A DNA stretch of 64,000 bases. It comes from Bradyrhizobium diazoefficiens (GTDB lineage Bacteria > Pseudomonadota > Alphaproteobacteria > Rhizobiales > Xanthobacteraceae). Made by a program: the position numbers and the translations under genes. Location of the stretch: assembly GCF_016616885.1 (NCBI RefSeq), contig NZ_CP067102.1, forward strand, positions 1,764,501 through 1,828,500. The letters are read 5' to 3'. Each line of letters begins with the position of its first letter. Position 1 is the first letter of the stretch. Below the pieces are notes generated by a model. The model was not told where the DNA came from. It saw only the letters and a program-made list of their open reading frames with translations, and did not search any database. This document shows positions 25,527 through 35,262 of this stretch, one piece after another.

Positions 25527-27593
25527 CTACTTTTCATGGTGATCCTCCCTCAGATCAATCTTCGCGACACGATGATTTCTCAAGCTGCGAATGGTTTGCA
25601 ACGCGATTGTGTTGTCAGGAAAGAGAAAGCGGCCGGAAGCCTCTCGGGTGGTCAGGATGCGCCCTCGCTTGAGCTGAACATAGATCCACTTGACGGGTAT
25701 CCTGAGGCGTTGTGCCAGTTGGGTTACTGTCAAATGGTCGGCAACCGCCGGCCACCGTGTTCGATGCCGCACCTTGAGGCGGTGTTTAAGACGAATGCGC
25801 CGGACTGTGATCGGCAAAACTTTGTCAGCCTCCCATGGCGAGTGATGTCCTTCCTGCGTCAGAATGCGCGCGATCTCATCGTCGTAGGCGCCATCCCGCG
25901 CCAATGCGTATATGCGTTCCACCATCTCCTTGTGACGCGGCAGCGCAGCCACAGCATTGACAGGTAGGGTGACTACAAGCTCGGTGGTAGCGCCGCCGCG
26001 CCACACAATGCGCACCTCAGCCTTGTCGCGGGCGCAGCGGCGCATGACGACCTTCTCGATCAGACAGCGCAGGAGCGCCTTGCGGTGGTCCCTGCGGGTC
26101 GCCGGGTTGTCCCATAGCTCAGGAAGGCGATTTCCAAGGGCGATCACCTTGGCACGCAGATCGTGAGGAACGCCCAAGGGCTCATTGGCCTTGGGTATCT
26201 TGCGCTGGACCAACGCTTCCTCGGCTCGGCGCACCTCCAATAGAGCGGCTTCCCACCGCCGTTCCAGTTCGCCAGTCACCAGCCGGTTGTCGGGGTCGGC
26301 GCGATTGAACTGACGCTCAGCCAGGGCTGCCTGATAGCGCAGCCTCTCAATCTGCTGCTCCTCGGCGTGGCGCAGTGCTTTTTCGGACTCCAGATGGGTC
26401 TTACGCGCTTTGGATAACGCATCAATTTCCGCCGGCGCCATCGCTTCCAAGAATGCCGCGGCAACCTGTGCGTCGATCGGTGCAGCACGCAGATTCTGAC
26501 ATTCCGGCACGCCGCGCTGGATTTTCAGATGATTGCAGACATATTGACTGCCGCCCTTGTAACGCACGGTCATCTTGTGTCCGCATTCGCCGCAATAGGT
26601 GATACCGTGGAGCAGGGCTGCCCCATCACGCGGGATGCCACGGCTCTTGATGTGCTGGTACTCCGCACGATTGTCACGCAGCATCGCCTGGATCTTCTCG
26701 AAGGTCTCCCAATCGATATAGGCCGGGTACTTTCCCTTCACCACGATCCTCCAGTCCGTTCCACGACGCGGAGTTTTTTGTGGACGCTCTCCCGGTATTT
26801 TGGACGGCTTCTGCCAAGTCCTTCCATAGACAAAGGCGCCTGCATAGGCCGGATTCTTGAGGATCGCCGTCACGGCCGATACCGTCGCGGGCTGCCAGCG
26901 CAGATCGCAATGGCGGTCGCGGCGAGGCAGTGCCAAGCCGCGGCCAACAAAGGCCCGCATCGCTTGTGCGGCCGTTCGCACTTTCAGGAAGGTCTCGAAG
27001 AGCAGCGACAGACGTCCCTGCACCTCGAGATTGGGATCCTTCGTGACCACCCCAGAAGGGTCCCGGACAAGGCCCGCCGGCAATTGCAGGGCCAAGTCAC
27101 CGCGTTCGGCCTTTGCCATACGCCCAGCCGTCATCCGGCTCTTGATCGTGTGCAATTCCAGCTCTGAGATCGTTCCCTTCAAGCCGAGCAGAAGGCGCCC
27201 ATTGGGCGTTCCGGGATCATAGACGCCATCCCGGTCGGCGATCAAACAACGGCGGTGCCCGCAGACATCAAGCAGCGGGTACCAATCCGAACAATTGCGC
27301 GCCAGGCGCGTCACGTCCATCGACAGGATAAGGCCAACTTCACCAAGAGTGACCCGCGCGACCAGGTCCTTAAATCCTTTCCTGTGGGCTGCCGCAGCGC
27401 CGCTCAACCCAAGATCGCTATCAATCACGTCGATGTCCGCCTCGCGCCATCCGAGGTCGCGAGCGCGCTGCGAGAGGGCGTACTGAAGCTTCAGGCTTTC
27501 TTGATTGGTGATCACTTGGTGCGGTGTCGACTGCCGCACATACACCACTGCTTTGCGGTCCAGGTGATCCGGCTTGACGAGTTCCGAGCCCAT
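25527..27593 (-). CDS. Large serine recombinase
   Basis: 688-residue resolvase/invertase-superfamily recombinase. N-terminal catalytic domain (about 1-150) with the nucleophile Ser in VYVRQSTPHQV and conserved SMDVTRLARNCSDWY. A Recombinase domain follows (about 180-300). A zinc ribbon has Cys pairs YCGECGHKM and YVCNH...PECQN (about 335-375). A long helical/coiled region (RKTHLESEKALRHAEEQQIERL, about 395-470) and a C-terminal helix-turn-helix (LTVTQLAQRLRIPVKWIYVQLK) complete it. Full length and open. It starts 3 bp after the DUF5372-like gene. Such proteins move or invert their own cassette by site-specific recombination; it is inserted between tnpB and tnpC of an IS66. Probable attachment sites lie at the two boundaries but I cannot define them. 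Confidence 0.9.
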   Translation of the reverse strand: MGSELVKPDHLDRKAVVYVRQSTPHQVITNQESLKLQYALSQRARDLGWREADIDVIDSDLGLSGAAAAHRKGFKDLVARVTLGEVGLILSMDVTRLARNCSDWYPLLDVCGHRRCLIADRDGVYDPGTPNGRLLLGLKGTISELELHTIKSRMTAGRMAKAERGDLALQLPAGLVRDPSGVVTKDPNLEVQGRLSLLFETFLKVRTAAQAMRAFVGRGLALPRRDRHCDLRWQPATVSAVTAILKNPAYAGAFVYGRTWQKPSKIPGERPQKTPRRGTDWRIVVKGKYPAYIDWETFEKIQAMLRDNRAEYQHIKSRGIPRDGAALLHGITYCGECGHKMTVRYKGGSQYVCNHLKIQRGVPECQNLRAAPIDAQVAAAFLEAMAPAEIDALSKARKTHLESEKALRHAEEQQIERLRYQAALAERQFNRADPDNRLVTGELERRWEAALLEVRRAEEALVQRKIPKANEPLGVPHDLRAKVIALGNRLPELWDNPATRRDHRKALLRCLIEKVVMRRCARDKAEVRIVWRGGATTELVVTLPVNAVAALPRHKEMVERIYALARDGAYDDEIARILTQEGHHSPWEADKVLPITVRRIRLKHRLKVRHRTRWPAVADHLTVTQLAQRLRIPVKWIYVQLKRGRILTTREASGRFLFPDNTIALQTIRSLRNHRVAKIDLREDHHEK

Positions 27594-27596
27594 CGC

Positions 27597-28127
27597 TCAT
27601 CTCCCGCAGGACTTGGCCGAGATCTTCTGCGATCGTCTGCCGGAGCGATTCCGGCAGACTGCGCCAGACCTCTCGAGGTTCGATGGGCATGTGCCCCCGC
27701 TCTCTTCGGCCAACGCGATTAAGTCCTGCAGCGCCTCGAGGCTCAGCTTGGTCGGCGCGGCGCGCAGAAAGCCATTCCGCTCGAGATTCGTCACCCCGAG
27801 CGGCAAAAGAAGCGTGAGACCGAATCGGTAATCTACACGTGCAAAGAGCTCCTTGCACGCTCCACGTGTTGTCGTCTCCTTGCCGATCGAGATCAATCGA
27901 TAGCGCCGGCCATAAAGCGGATGGCGCGGATCGATAACTTCCACTTCTTCGGAGGTGGCTACGTCATCGTCACTCTTATGGGTATCTCTCGATCCCCTCG
28001 TTGTCCGGGATCGATTGGCGCAACCCTCAAGAAACCCAGCGTCCGACGCGGGTCGGATAGCCGCTTTTACGATTTGAATCTGCAGCCTGATCTGATTCAA
28101 TGGCGTCATGATATCGAAGCCGAACAA
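27597..28127 (-). CDS. DUF5372-like protein paired with the serine recombinase
   Basis: The core is VEVIDPRHPLYGRRYRLISIG (about 62-82 of the long frame), matching the small DUF5372-type proteins that precede serine recombinases in rhizobial cassettes. LSLEALQDLIALAEESGGTCP follows in the C-terminal half. The frame can be extended to 28127, but that would run into IS66 sequence beyond the cassette edge, so the true start is probably internal; a GTG at 27944 opens exactly at the core. The stop is 3 bp before the recombinase ATG, so the two are coupled. Function unknown; a recombination directionality or DNA-binding role is only an inference from position. Confidence 0.6.
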   Translation of the reverse strand: MFGFDIMTPLNQIRLQIQIVKAAIRPASDAGFLEGCANRSRTTRGSRDTHKSDDDVATSEEVEVIDPRHPLYGRRYRLISIGKETTTRGACKELFARVDYRFGLTLLLPLGVTNLERNGFLRAAPTKLSLEALQDLIALAEESGGTCPSNLERSGAVCRNRSGRRSQKISAKSCGR

Positions 28128-28910
28128 TCTTCCATCGGATCTTGCGAGCGCCCTGGCGGCGCTTCAGGCCGAGCGTGAGGCGCGGCTGCGAGCCGAGGCG
28201 GCGGCTGCCGGTGCGCGGGCGGAGCTGTCGGACAAGGAGGCGCTGATCGCGCATCTCGAGCTGCGGATTGAGAAGCTCAAACGCGCACTGTACGGGCAGC
28301 GCTCCGAGCGCACGCCACGGCTGCTCGAGTAGCTGGAATTGGAGCTCGAAGAGCTCGTCACCAGGCGAGCGAGCATGAGCTTGCCGCGCAGGCCGCAGCG
28401 GCGAAGACGCAGAAACGTTCGCCCCTTCATGCGCAAGCGGCCGGTCCGCAAACTATGGCCGGATTACATCGAACGCGAGCGCGTCGTCATTGAGGCCCCT
28501 ACGATCTGTGCCTGCTGCGGTGGATCGCGGCTGGCGAAGATCGGTGAGGATGTGACCAAGACGTTGGAGGAGATCCCGCGGCTCTTCAAGGTCATCGAGA
28601 CGGTGCGTGAGAAGTTCACCTGCCGCGATTGCGAGAAGATCACCCAGCCGCCGGCGCCCTTCCATGCCACGCCGCACGGCTTCATCGGCCCGCAGTTGCT
28701 GGCGACGATCCTATTCGACAAGTTCGGCATGCATATCCCGCTCAACCGCCAGAGCATGCGCTTCAAGTGCGAAGGAATCGACCTGCCATTGTCGACGATG
28801 GCCGACCAGGTCGGCCACCGAACTTTCGCTGTCATGCAGCTCTTCCAGCTGATCGAGCGTCATGTGCTCGCAGCTGAGCGCCTTCATGGCGACGACAGTG
28901 TGCTGCAGAA
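28108..28910 (+). pseudogene. tnpC: IS66 TnpC, N-terminal and middle part
   Basis: Starts MISKPNNLPSDLASALAALQ with the coiled-coil and RIEKLKRALYGQRSERTPRLLE followed by a TAG at 28330. The frame resumes with ELELEELVT, the cysteine block APTICACCGG, KIGEDVTKTLEEIPRLFKVI, FTCRDCEKITQPPAPFHA and ERHVLAAERLHGDDS. It breaks off at the edge of the group II intron. Nonsense and frameshift damage exist besides the intron insertion. Confidence 0.82.
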
Positions 28911-30185
28911 GCACAGAAAGGATGATCGAGCAACGTGGAAATCGTCGTCAAAACCAGAGGTGTGTCGTCCCTCTGGGATGAGCCCGCCGGAAGCCTGATG
29001 ACCGGGCGGGCGGCAACCGGCGTTGATGGGCGTGAATCGGATGCAGGCGCTGCCGCGGAACTGCAGGAACCAGTCGCTCCGATGGAAAGGGAGAAGCACA
29101 AGCGGAGAAGACCGCGAGGCGAGAGTACCGACGCCGAGCACTGGGACGGACCGATCCGTATTAGCGATGAAGGCTCGTAATGGGCCGGAGCAAAGGGATC
29201 GGATCAGGTGGGCTGGCAATCGTTGCAACTGACAACAGGAGGACGACGGTGAACCAGCCGAGTAAACCGTTCAACATCGACAAGAGAGAGGTGTACGAAG
29301 CATATCTGCAGGTGCGAGCCAATTGTGGTGCAGCCGGTGTCGCGGAGTGACGATTGAGCAGTTCGAGTCCGATTTGAAGAGCAATCTCTACAAGATTTGG
29401 AATCGAATGAGCTCAGGCGCTTACTTCCCGGCGCCTGTTCGCGCCGTCTCCATTCCGAAGAAGAGTGGGGGCCAAAGGATCCTCGGGGTGCCCACTGTGG
29501 CAGACCGCGTGCCACAGACGGTTGTCAAACAATTGATTGGGCCGGCTCTCGACGCAATCTTTCTGGCGGATTCTTACGGCTACAGACCCGGTAAATCGGC
29601 CCTCGATGCCGTAGGCGTGACGCGACAGCGGTGCTGGAAGTACGATTGGGTTCTAGAGTTCGACATCAAGGGACTGTTCGACAATATCGACCACGAGCTT
29701 CTGCTGCGGGCTGTTCGGAAACATATGACGTGCGCGTGGGCGCTGCTCTACATCGAACGATGGCTGACAGCGCCGATGGTGCAAGAGGATGGAACAGTGA
29801 TCGAGCGAAGCCGCGGGACCCCACAAGAGGGCGTGGTGAGCCCGATCCTCGCCAACCTCTTTATGCATTACGCATTTGACCTCTGGATGGCGCGGGCGTT
29901 CCCCGCTCTGAGGTGGTGTCGGTATGCGGACGACGGGTTGGTACATTGTCGGAATGAGATGGAGGCGCAAAGCGTTCGCGAAGCGCTCCAGGCTCGGCTC
30001 GCAGAGTGCCGCCTGGAATTGCATCCTACGAAGACGAGGATTGTCTACTGCAAGGATGATCAACGCCGGGGTAAAAGCGAGACGGTCATGTTTGACTTTC
30101 TCGGTTATTGCTTCCGGCCACGATCGGTCCTGGGGCCGCATTCGCAGAAGATGTTCTGTGGGTTTACCCCAGCGGTCAGCAAACC
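28905..30185 (+). mobile_element. Group II intron fragment, 3' end deleted
   Basis: Starts around GTGTGCTGCAG near 28908 (group II introns begin GTGYG) and includes ~340 bases of probable ribozyme 5' domains. The reverse transcriptase gene follows from 29249. The 3' part, including RT domain X and ribozyme domains V and VI, is missing: the sequence jumps directly to tnpC at about 30185. The same deletion removed the middle of tnpC. The intron cannot splice or move as it stands. Confidence 0.7.
29249..30185 (+). pseudogene. Group II intron reverse transcriptase/maturase, truncated
   Basis: GTG start after AGGAGG (29237-29242); SKPFNIDKREVYEAYLQVRAN and GAAGV match intron RTs. A one-base loss near 29345 shifts the frame; from there TIEQFESDLKSNLYKIWNRM, SIPKKSGGQRILGVPTVADR, DSYGYRPGKSALDAV, EFDIKGLFDNIDHELL, GTPQEGVVSPILANLFMHYAFD and the catalytic YADD (WCRYADDGLVHC) are in order. 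It ends after DFLGYCFRP and FCGFTPAVS, where it fuses to IS66 sequence. The thumb/maturase domain X is absent. Confidence 0.85.
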
Positions 30186-30193
30186 ACCGCTGA

Positions 30194-30727
30194 ATGCTCG
30201 AGCTGGCCGACATCGAGAAAACGCCCGGGAAGGCCAGAAGGGCAAACCCATCTCCCCGATCGCGCTGGAGGCGGTCAGGCGCCTCGACGCGTTGTTCGAG
30301 ATCGAACGCCATCGATGGCCGTAGCGCCGACGAGCGGCGCGCGGTGCGCCAGGAGCAGAGCAAGCCGCTTCTCGACAACATCCACCCTTGGCTGCTCCGT
30401 CAGCGCGAAACCCTCTCGCGCTCCTCCGAGGTCCTGAAGCCTATGAATTACATGCTCAGGCGCTGGGCCGACTTCGCCCGCTTCCTCGACGATGGCAGAA
30501 TCTGCTTGACCGACAATTGCGCTGAGTGCGCATTGAGAGGCATCGCCTTGGGAAGGCGAAACTGGACCTTCGCCGGCAGCCGGCGTGGCGCCGACCATGC
30601 CGCCATCATGCCGACGATGATCACGACCTGTCGCTTCAACGACGTCGATCCCAAGGCTTGGCTCGCCGACGTCCTCGCCCGTATCGCCGATCTTCCTGCA
30701 TCGCGTCTGCGCGAACTGCTGCCCTGA
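30194..30727 (+). pseudogene. tnpC: IS66 TnpC, C-terminal part
   Basis: Begins with ELADIEK joined to the intron remnant; after a frameshift, [63 protein letters not shown] and [23 protein letters not shown] follow to a TGA. It belongs to the same tnpC as 28108-28910. Two Asn/Arg positions in the usual LTNNxAERALRG motif are changed to LTDNCAECALRG. Confidence 0.82.
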
Positions 30728-30809
30728 GAATGGAAGCTTCTGCGCCAAGCTGACAAGCCCGCTGATCAGCAAGCTGCCTGACCTCCACGCATTGCAATCA
30801 TACAGCTCG

Positions 30810-32420
30810 CTCGATCATCTGGACGGGGCGAACTTTTCAAGCGCACTGCGCGCGGTCAGTCCGGGTGCCAAAGCATGAAGGCGACGCGTGAGCGTGATCT
30901 GCATGCAGTAAGCCAGGAAGGCGACGAAGATGTGGGCTCGATCCGCTTCTCGTCTTCATAGAAGACCGGACGGATGGCGAGGTCGCCTTTGAGATTGCGG
31001 AACGCCTCTTCGACGGCGACGAGTTGCGTGTAGTATTGCCAGAGCTGGGCGGGATCGTTCTCGGTGAGATTGGTCCGCAACAGATAGCGCCCCTCGCGCC
31101 GGCGCGTTCTGCGCAGCTTGCTGCGATTGAGCGCGAAGGTGAAGCTCGGGCGCTGCTTGTCAACTTCGATGTGGACAAGGCGCCGGGCCGCCGGTACCTT
31201 GGAGCGTGCGCCGCCGAGCTTCATCAGCAGTTCTTCGCGCGAGATTTCCATGGCGGCGATTTGCCGGAGCCGCTTCCACAGCCAGTTCAATAGCCGTCGG
31301 CGCATGGCGCGTTCCTTGGTGACGCGATCATGGCTCTGCGCGAAGACATAGAGTTCGCCGTCCTCGGCCAGAAGCTTGACCTTCACACCCTCGCGCGCAT
31401 TCTGCCAGGGCTTGTCCACGAGGTGCTTCTCCAGGCAGTTCAGGCGCCCCTTCGGCGTTCCGACCAGATACTGCACCGGCGGATCGCTGTTGCGCATCTC
31501 GGCCAGCACGGCCTCGGTCGGCACGCCGCGATCCATCACCCAGACCCGGCGCGCCTAGCCGTATTGCTGCTCGATCTTGCCCAGGAACATTCGCAGCGTC
31601 TTGCTGTGGGCAGTGTTGCCGAGCAGCACCTCGTAGGCCAGCGGCAAGCCATCGGGTGTCACCACCAGCGCGATCACCACTTGCGGGCAGTCCGGCCGCT
31701 TGTCGCGGCTGTAGCCGTGGCGACGCTTGCTTCCCTCCGGCAGGTCAGCGGCATTGACCTCGAAGTAGGTGCTGGTCAGATCGTACAGCAGCACGTCGAA
31801 GTCGGCGTTGAACAGATCGCGCCAGCGCCCGACCAGATGCGAGAACAGCACCTCCTTGTGCTCGAGCAGCAGATCATGGCAGGCATAGAGCTTGTGTTCT
31901 TCCGCTAGGCCGAAGTCCGCTCCCAACAGATCGGCCATCGCACTGAGACCGAACCATTGCCGATGCAGCCGCCACTCGCTCCCCGGCGCGATCAGACGAT
32001 AGGTCGCCAGCACCTGCAGCATTTGATCCCACGGTGTTCGTTTCCTGCTCGGCGGCAGCCGATCGGTCCAGAACCGATCGAGCTGAAGCTCCTGCCACAG
32101 CTGTCCGGCCAACCAACAGGCGCCCCATTGCCGCGGACGGTGAAGCCGCATCTCGGATAGGCGAAGCTGAACGACGGACGCATCCCCGCGACCACCTTGC
32201 ATCGATCCTCTGGGAACAGCGCTAGTGTCCGAGCCCGGCTGGCGTCCTCGTCGAATACTTCGATCGCCTTGCGCCAGCTCGCGGCCTGCGAAGAGTTGAT
32301 CTCGCCTAGATACAGCACATGCCGCTGCACCACGCGGCCGTCATCGAGACGCTTGTTCTCCACGCTCCAGTAGTGGTGCGTCTTGCCGTTCTTCTTTCGC
32401 TCGGTGCGTCGGAGAAACAT
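30810..32420 (-). pseudogene. IS1634-family transposase, multiply broken
   Basis: ATG at 32420 opens MFLRRTERKKNGKTHHYW and KRLDDGRVVQRHVLYLGEI, the IS1634 N-terminus. A frameshift near 32190 moves to SEMRLHRPRQWGACWLAGQLW, DLTSTYFEVNAADLPEGSKRR, GYSRDKRPDCPQVVIALVVTPDGLPLAYE. A TAG at 31555 interrupts ...QYG*ARRVWVMDRGVPT; then PVQYLVGTPKGRL, YTQLVAVEEAFRNLKGDLAIRPV and, after another shift, HIFVAFLAYCMQITLTRRLHALAPGL and SALEKFA. At least three frameshifts and one nonsense codon. The 3' end joins the IS66 debris around 30810. Confidence 0.85.
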
Positions 32421-32560
32421 GACGCGGCGAATCTATCCGCACCATGCCGCGCTTGGGAATCCGGTAGGTCTTCACTACAGCCGTTCTTGGCTACAATGGA
32501 AGACCTCGATCGTTTCAAATCAACGACTTAGCAGTCCAAAAAATCTCGAAATCAGCGTTT

Positions 32561-32779
32561 TCAAACGCGAATCCGCGAACTCATCACCGTACGTTGCCAA
32601 CCGATATGGCTCCGGTAATCGCAGGACGCGCCGAGCGCAGCTTGGCGACGCCCGTCAGGTAACGCTACAACCACGTACGCGGAGCCGCGTGCCGATCGCT
32701 CCGGCACCACCACAAGCCGGTGTCCAAAAACGAAATAACGGGAGTCGATGAGACACGATCCGGCCAGGAATTGTGGCAC
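32561..32779 (-). pseudogene. Possible DUF5372-like remnant
   Basis: Minus-strand frame with DSRYFVFGHRLVVVPERSARG and AYVVVALPDGRRQ, which resembles the DPRHPL.GRRL...YVVVALPDGRRR pattern of small proteins paired with serine recombinases. No recombinase is adjacent here. Short, and the match is weak. Confidence 0.3.
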
Positions 32780-32785
32780 TCTGCC

Positions 32786-32947
32786 GTGTTCGGCATCCTA
32801 GACCGTCTCGTTCACAACGCCCATCGCCTTCAATTCATCGGAGAAAGCATGCGAAAGCAGACTGCCCGCAATCAAACTCTTAAACGCAAACTCAAACCCC
32901 TGACCCAATCACCTTGTCAGTCGAAGCGGCCGCTCATGATCGCGTGA
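32786..32947 (+). pseudogene. istB: IS21 helper protein IstB, C-terminal fragment
   Basis: FGILDRLVHNAHRLQFIGESMRK matches the conserved ILDRLVHNAHR end of IstB ATPases of IS21-family elements. Only the last ~50 codons remain. The repeated IS21-type terminus follows immediately, confirming orientation and family. Confidence 0.7.
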
Positions 32948-33023
32948 AATTCATGCTCACGATCAAGCGAAACGAACGCTCACCATCGCGTGAAATCGCC
33001 GCTCACAATCAACGAAATGCGCA
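32932..33023. repeat. Four direct repeats of 23-bp period, IS21-type terminus
   Basis: The motif GCTCA(T/C)(G/C/A)ATC(G/A)xG(T/C)GAAA(T/C) starts at 32932, 32955, 32978 and 33001, a constant spacing of 23 bp. Copies are GCTCATGATCGCGTGAAAT, GCTCACGATCAAGCGAAAC, GCTCACCATCGCGTGAAAT and GCTCACAATCAACGAAAT. Multiple terminal repeats are characteristic of IS21-family ends, where the IstA transposase binds. It follows the istB fragment. Confidence 0.75.
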
Positions 33024-33160
33024 GCCAACATCCGCGCAAGTTCGATCGCCCTGCCTGTACCCTCCAAGCTGATACCACTCTACCGAATTTCGGACTAGGC
33101 TCTAAGCCGGTGGACGTACACTCCTGCTCCACGATATCGTCCTTGAGTGCCGCTCATTCC

Positions 33161-34417
33161 TCAATAACCTTGCAAATAGCCCTCAAAATCAACTCTACTG
33201 GCGTCAGGCCTACTATAGTTTGTCGGCTTGGGATCCAGCCATTGGACTACCTTATCCTTGATCGCAAAAGCGAAGAAATGGTTTCCATGCGGATTGTAGT
33301 GCCCAATCAGATACTCTTTCTGATAGTCTTCCCAGCTTAGGCGATATTTTGCAAAATCCCGTAGATGGACCTGATTGATATCGATATATTGTTGCTCAGT
33401 TACTTTCAAATAATCGACAGTCTCCTGGTCTCGACGTGGCAGGTTCTTATTCATTTCTTGCATTGCGCCGTAAGGGTCGAAAAGCACGAAAAGAATCTTC
33501 TTCCCGTCGCGCTTGGCGAAGGAGCGAAGCTTCTCCAACGTATAGATGTTCGCACGTTGAGAATAACGGTTCAGCAGAGCTGCGGCCTGAGCCTGCATAG
33601 CTGTGCGCGGCGCGACCCTTCGAGTTATAGCGATAGGGTTCTCTAACATGCCTCCACTAGGATCGGCGTTCCAATCGAATGGGAAGTCGAGTATCTTAGC
33701 AAGCTTGTCGATCGCGTTGCGATCAAGATCATCGATGAGTCCTTCTGAATAGGTCATCAACTGGAGCGCAAGATCGTCCTTTAGGTGTGACTCCATCCAG
33801 TCCGGATCTGTCACTTTGTAAAGTGATTCCCGCGTTGTCAGGGGATTTTCCCTTTCGACGAAAAGCCCCGTATTCAAATTCATTTCAATATGAGCCCAGG
33901 GATTTCCATGGAAATTCTCGGCACGGCCGCCCTTGGCCCTAAACCACGCGTAGAATGCGCAATGTTGCATCCGCATGAGGCTCCTCGTTGGGTCATCTCC
34001 CCATACATAGAAGATGAGATATTCAGCTCCGTGTTCCGTCCGCTCCTGCCGGACCAATCTCCGGTATGCCTGATAGACGCCATAGGATCCTATGCCATAG
34101 TTGCCGATCGGTTCGCCGATGTGCGCTGCCAGATATTCCTGCCACGTCTCCCCATCACTGACCTGTTCCCCTTCTGTGAAACTATTTCCATAACTGTTGA
34201 TGCGCGGCTTCCTGTTGGCGTACAGGAACGATGTGCGCGCCCCATGGGGTCGGAATGTGTAAACAGAGGCGGCGCCGTCAATGCCATCTTGGCGGACAAA
34301 ATTGGCCTGCAAGTAGCCTAACTCAGGATCGAATTTCGCCCATGCCGGTCCCTTTAGGAAGCCGTCAATCACATTTCGAAGGACGGCGCAGCCCCTGATA
34401 TAGCTCTTAAACAACAT
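33161..34417 (-). CDS. SGNH/GDSL-hydrolase-like protein
   Basis: 418 residues, intact, no signal peptide evident. RINSYGNSFTEGEQVSDGETW (about residue 92) resembles the GDSxxxG block I, with Asn for Asp next to the candidate Ser nucleophile. GNYGIGSYGVYQAYRRL resembles block II (conserved Gly), and GHYNPHGNHFFAFA near the end matches the block V D/NxxH catalytic His. These features fit the SGNH superfamily of esterases and polysaccharide O-acetyl modifying enzymes. Start ATG 34417 follows GAGGACAGG. It is flanked by IS21 debris and decayed sequence, so its partners are lost. An acyl-ester substrate is likely; nothing more specific can be said. Confidence 0.65.
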   Translation of the reverse strand: MLFKSYIRGCAVLRNVIDGFLKGPAWAKFDPELGYLQANFVRQDGIDGAASVYTFRPHGARTSFLYANRKPRINSYGNSFTEGEQVSDGETWQEYLAAHIGEPIGNYGIGSYGVYQAYRRLVRQERTEHGAEYLIFYVWGDDPTRSLMRMQHCAFYAWFRAKGGRAENFHGNPWAHIEMNLNTGLFVERENPLTTRESLYKVTDPDWMESHLKDDLALQLMTYSEGLIDDLDRNAIDKLAKILDFPFDWNADPSGGMLENPIAITRRVAPRTAMQAQAAALLNRYSQRANIYTLEKLRSFAKRDGKKILFVLFDPYGAMQEMNKNLPRRDQETVDYLKVTEQQYIDINQVHLRDFAKYRLSWEDYQKEYLIGHYNPHGNHFFAFAIKDKVVQWLDPKPTNYSRPDASRVDFEGYLQGY

Positions 34418-35262
34418 GGACCTGTCCTCAACCGCGGCAGCTTGTGCCGGTCTTCCGATGTGGCGACATATGGACGAGTTTAGATACCGGAAGACCGCAA
34501 AATCAGTCCTGGATCGCAGGAATTGGGCAAATGACAGGGGCGCGCCGCCTTAATCTGATCTCCGGACCTGGCGGTCGCTAGTGCTCTGATGCAACCATCG
34601 GATTCACAAGGCCGAGGGAAGCGTGTCGTGAGGACGCATATATACGGCTAGTTTTCCCGCTGTGGCGCAGAAGTCCAACGCGGGATCTGCCAAAGGTGCG
34701 GGAGTATTGAAGGCCCTACCTCGAGCGAGTGACGCTTCGATCGTGTCACGCCGAGGTCATCGGCACTCGACGGCCTTCTCACTAGTGCTGGATCGCCGAG
34801 CGTACCGCGATGGTCGGCCGCTTCAACAGCGGGCCGCACCCGCGATCGTGAGCAGCTATTGTCTCACCGGAGGAATCGGAGTTCGTGCTCGTGATCGCGC
34901 CGCCAAGACAATGGAGGGACTATGAGCAATTGACATGGCACCTCTTCTACGAGCTCCGACATCAGGGGCGTCTAGACCATGTCGTGACGGATTGGTTTTC
35001 AACAGCGGGTTCACTTGCCAGCCGAGGCAATCGCCTCCGACGACGCCTGAGGGCCGGCGGCTCAAGTCACGGGGCTCGGCAGCGCGCTCAGCCCTCGGCC
35101 TCGGACGCCGCTACTGCCGCAGATAGCGAGCCAGAGCACGTGCGGAAGCATCGCCAGCAACGCCTCTGCGCCGATCGCGACGTGGCATGCCGGAGGAGCG
35201 TTGCAGCGGGCTCCATCCCAAGATAGTAGTGCGACCTGCTTCGACATCACCGAGGGCCATCC
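34418..35262. other. About 850 bases with no recognisable gene
   Basis: Short frames on both strands, none with a family signature. The area directly upstream of the SGNH gene (34418-34600) may hold its promoter. The remainder looks like decayed sequence next to a broken Dabb gene. Confidence 0.35.

Larger units (their letters stand above)
24804..30750 (+). mobile_element. Composite: IS66 element invaded by a serine recombinase cassette and a group II intron
   Basis: IS66 genes occur in order on the plus strand: tnpA 24820, tnpB 25216, tnpC 28108 and 30194. The recombinase cassette (about 25515-28085, minus strand) separates tnpB from tnpC. A group II intron fragment (about 28905-30185) interrupts tnpC. 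Exact termini of the IS66 were not resolved. The size is about 6 kb instead of the usual ~2.5 kb. Confidence 0.75.

Noticed and set aside
32900..33030. CRISPR array from the 23-bp repeats
   Set aside because: Repeats are contiguous without unique spacers and sit at the end of an IS21 remnant.
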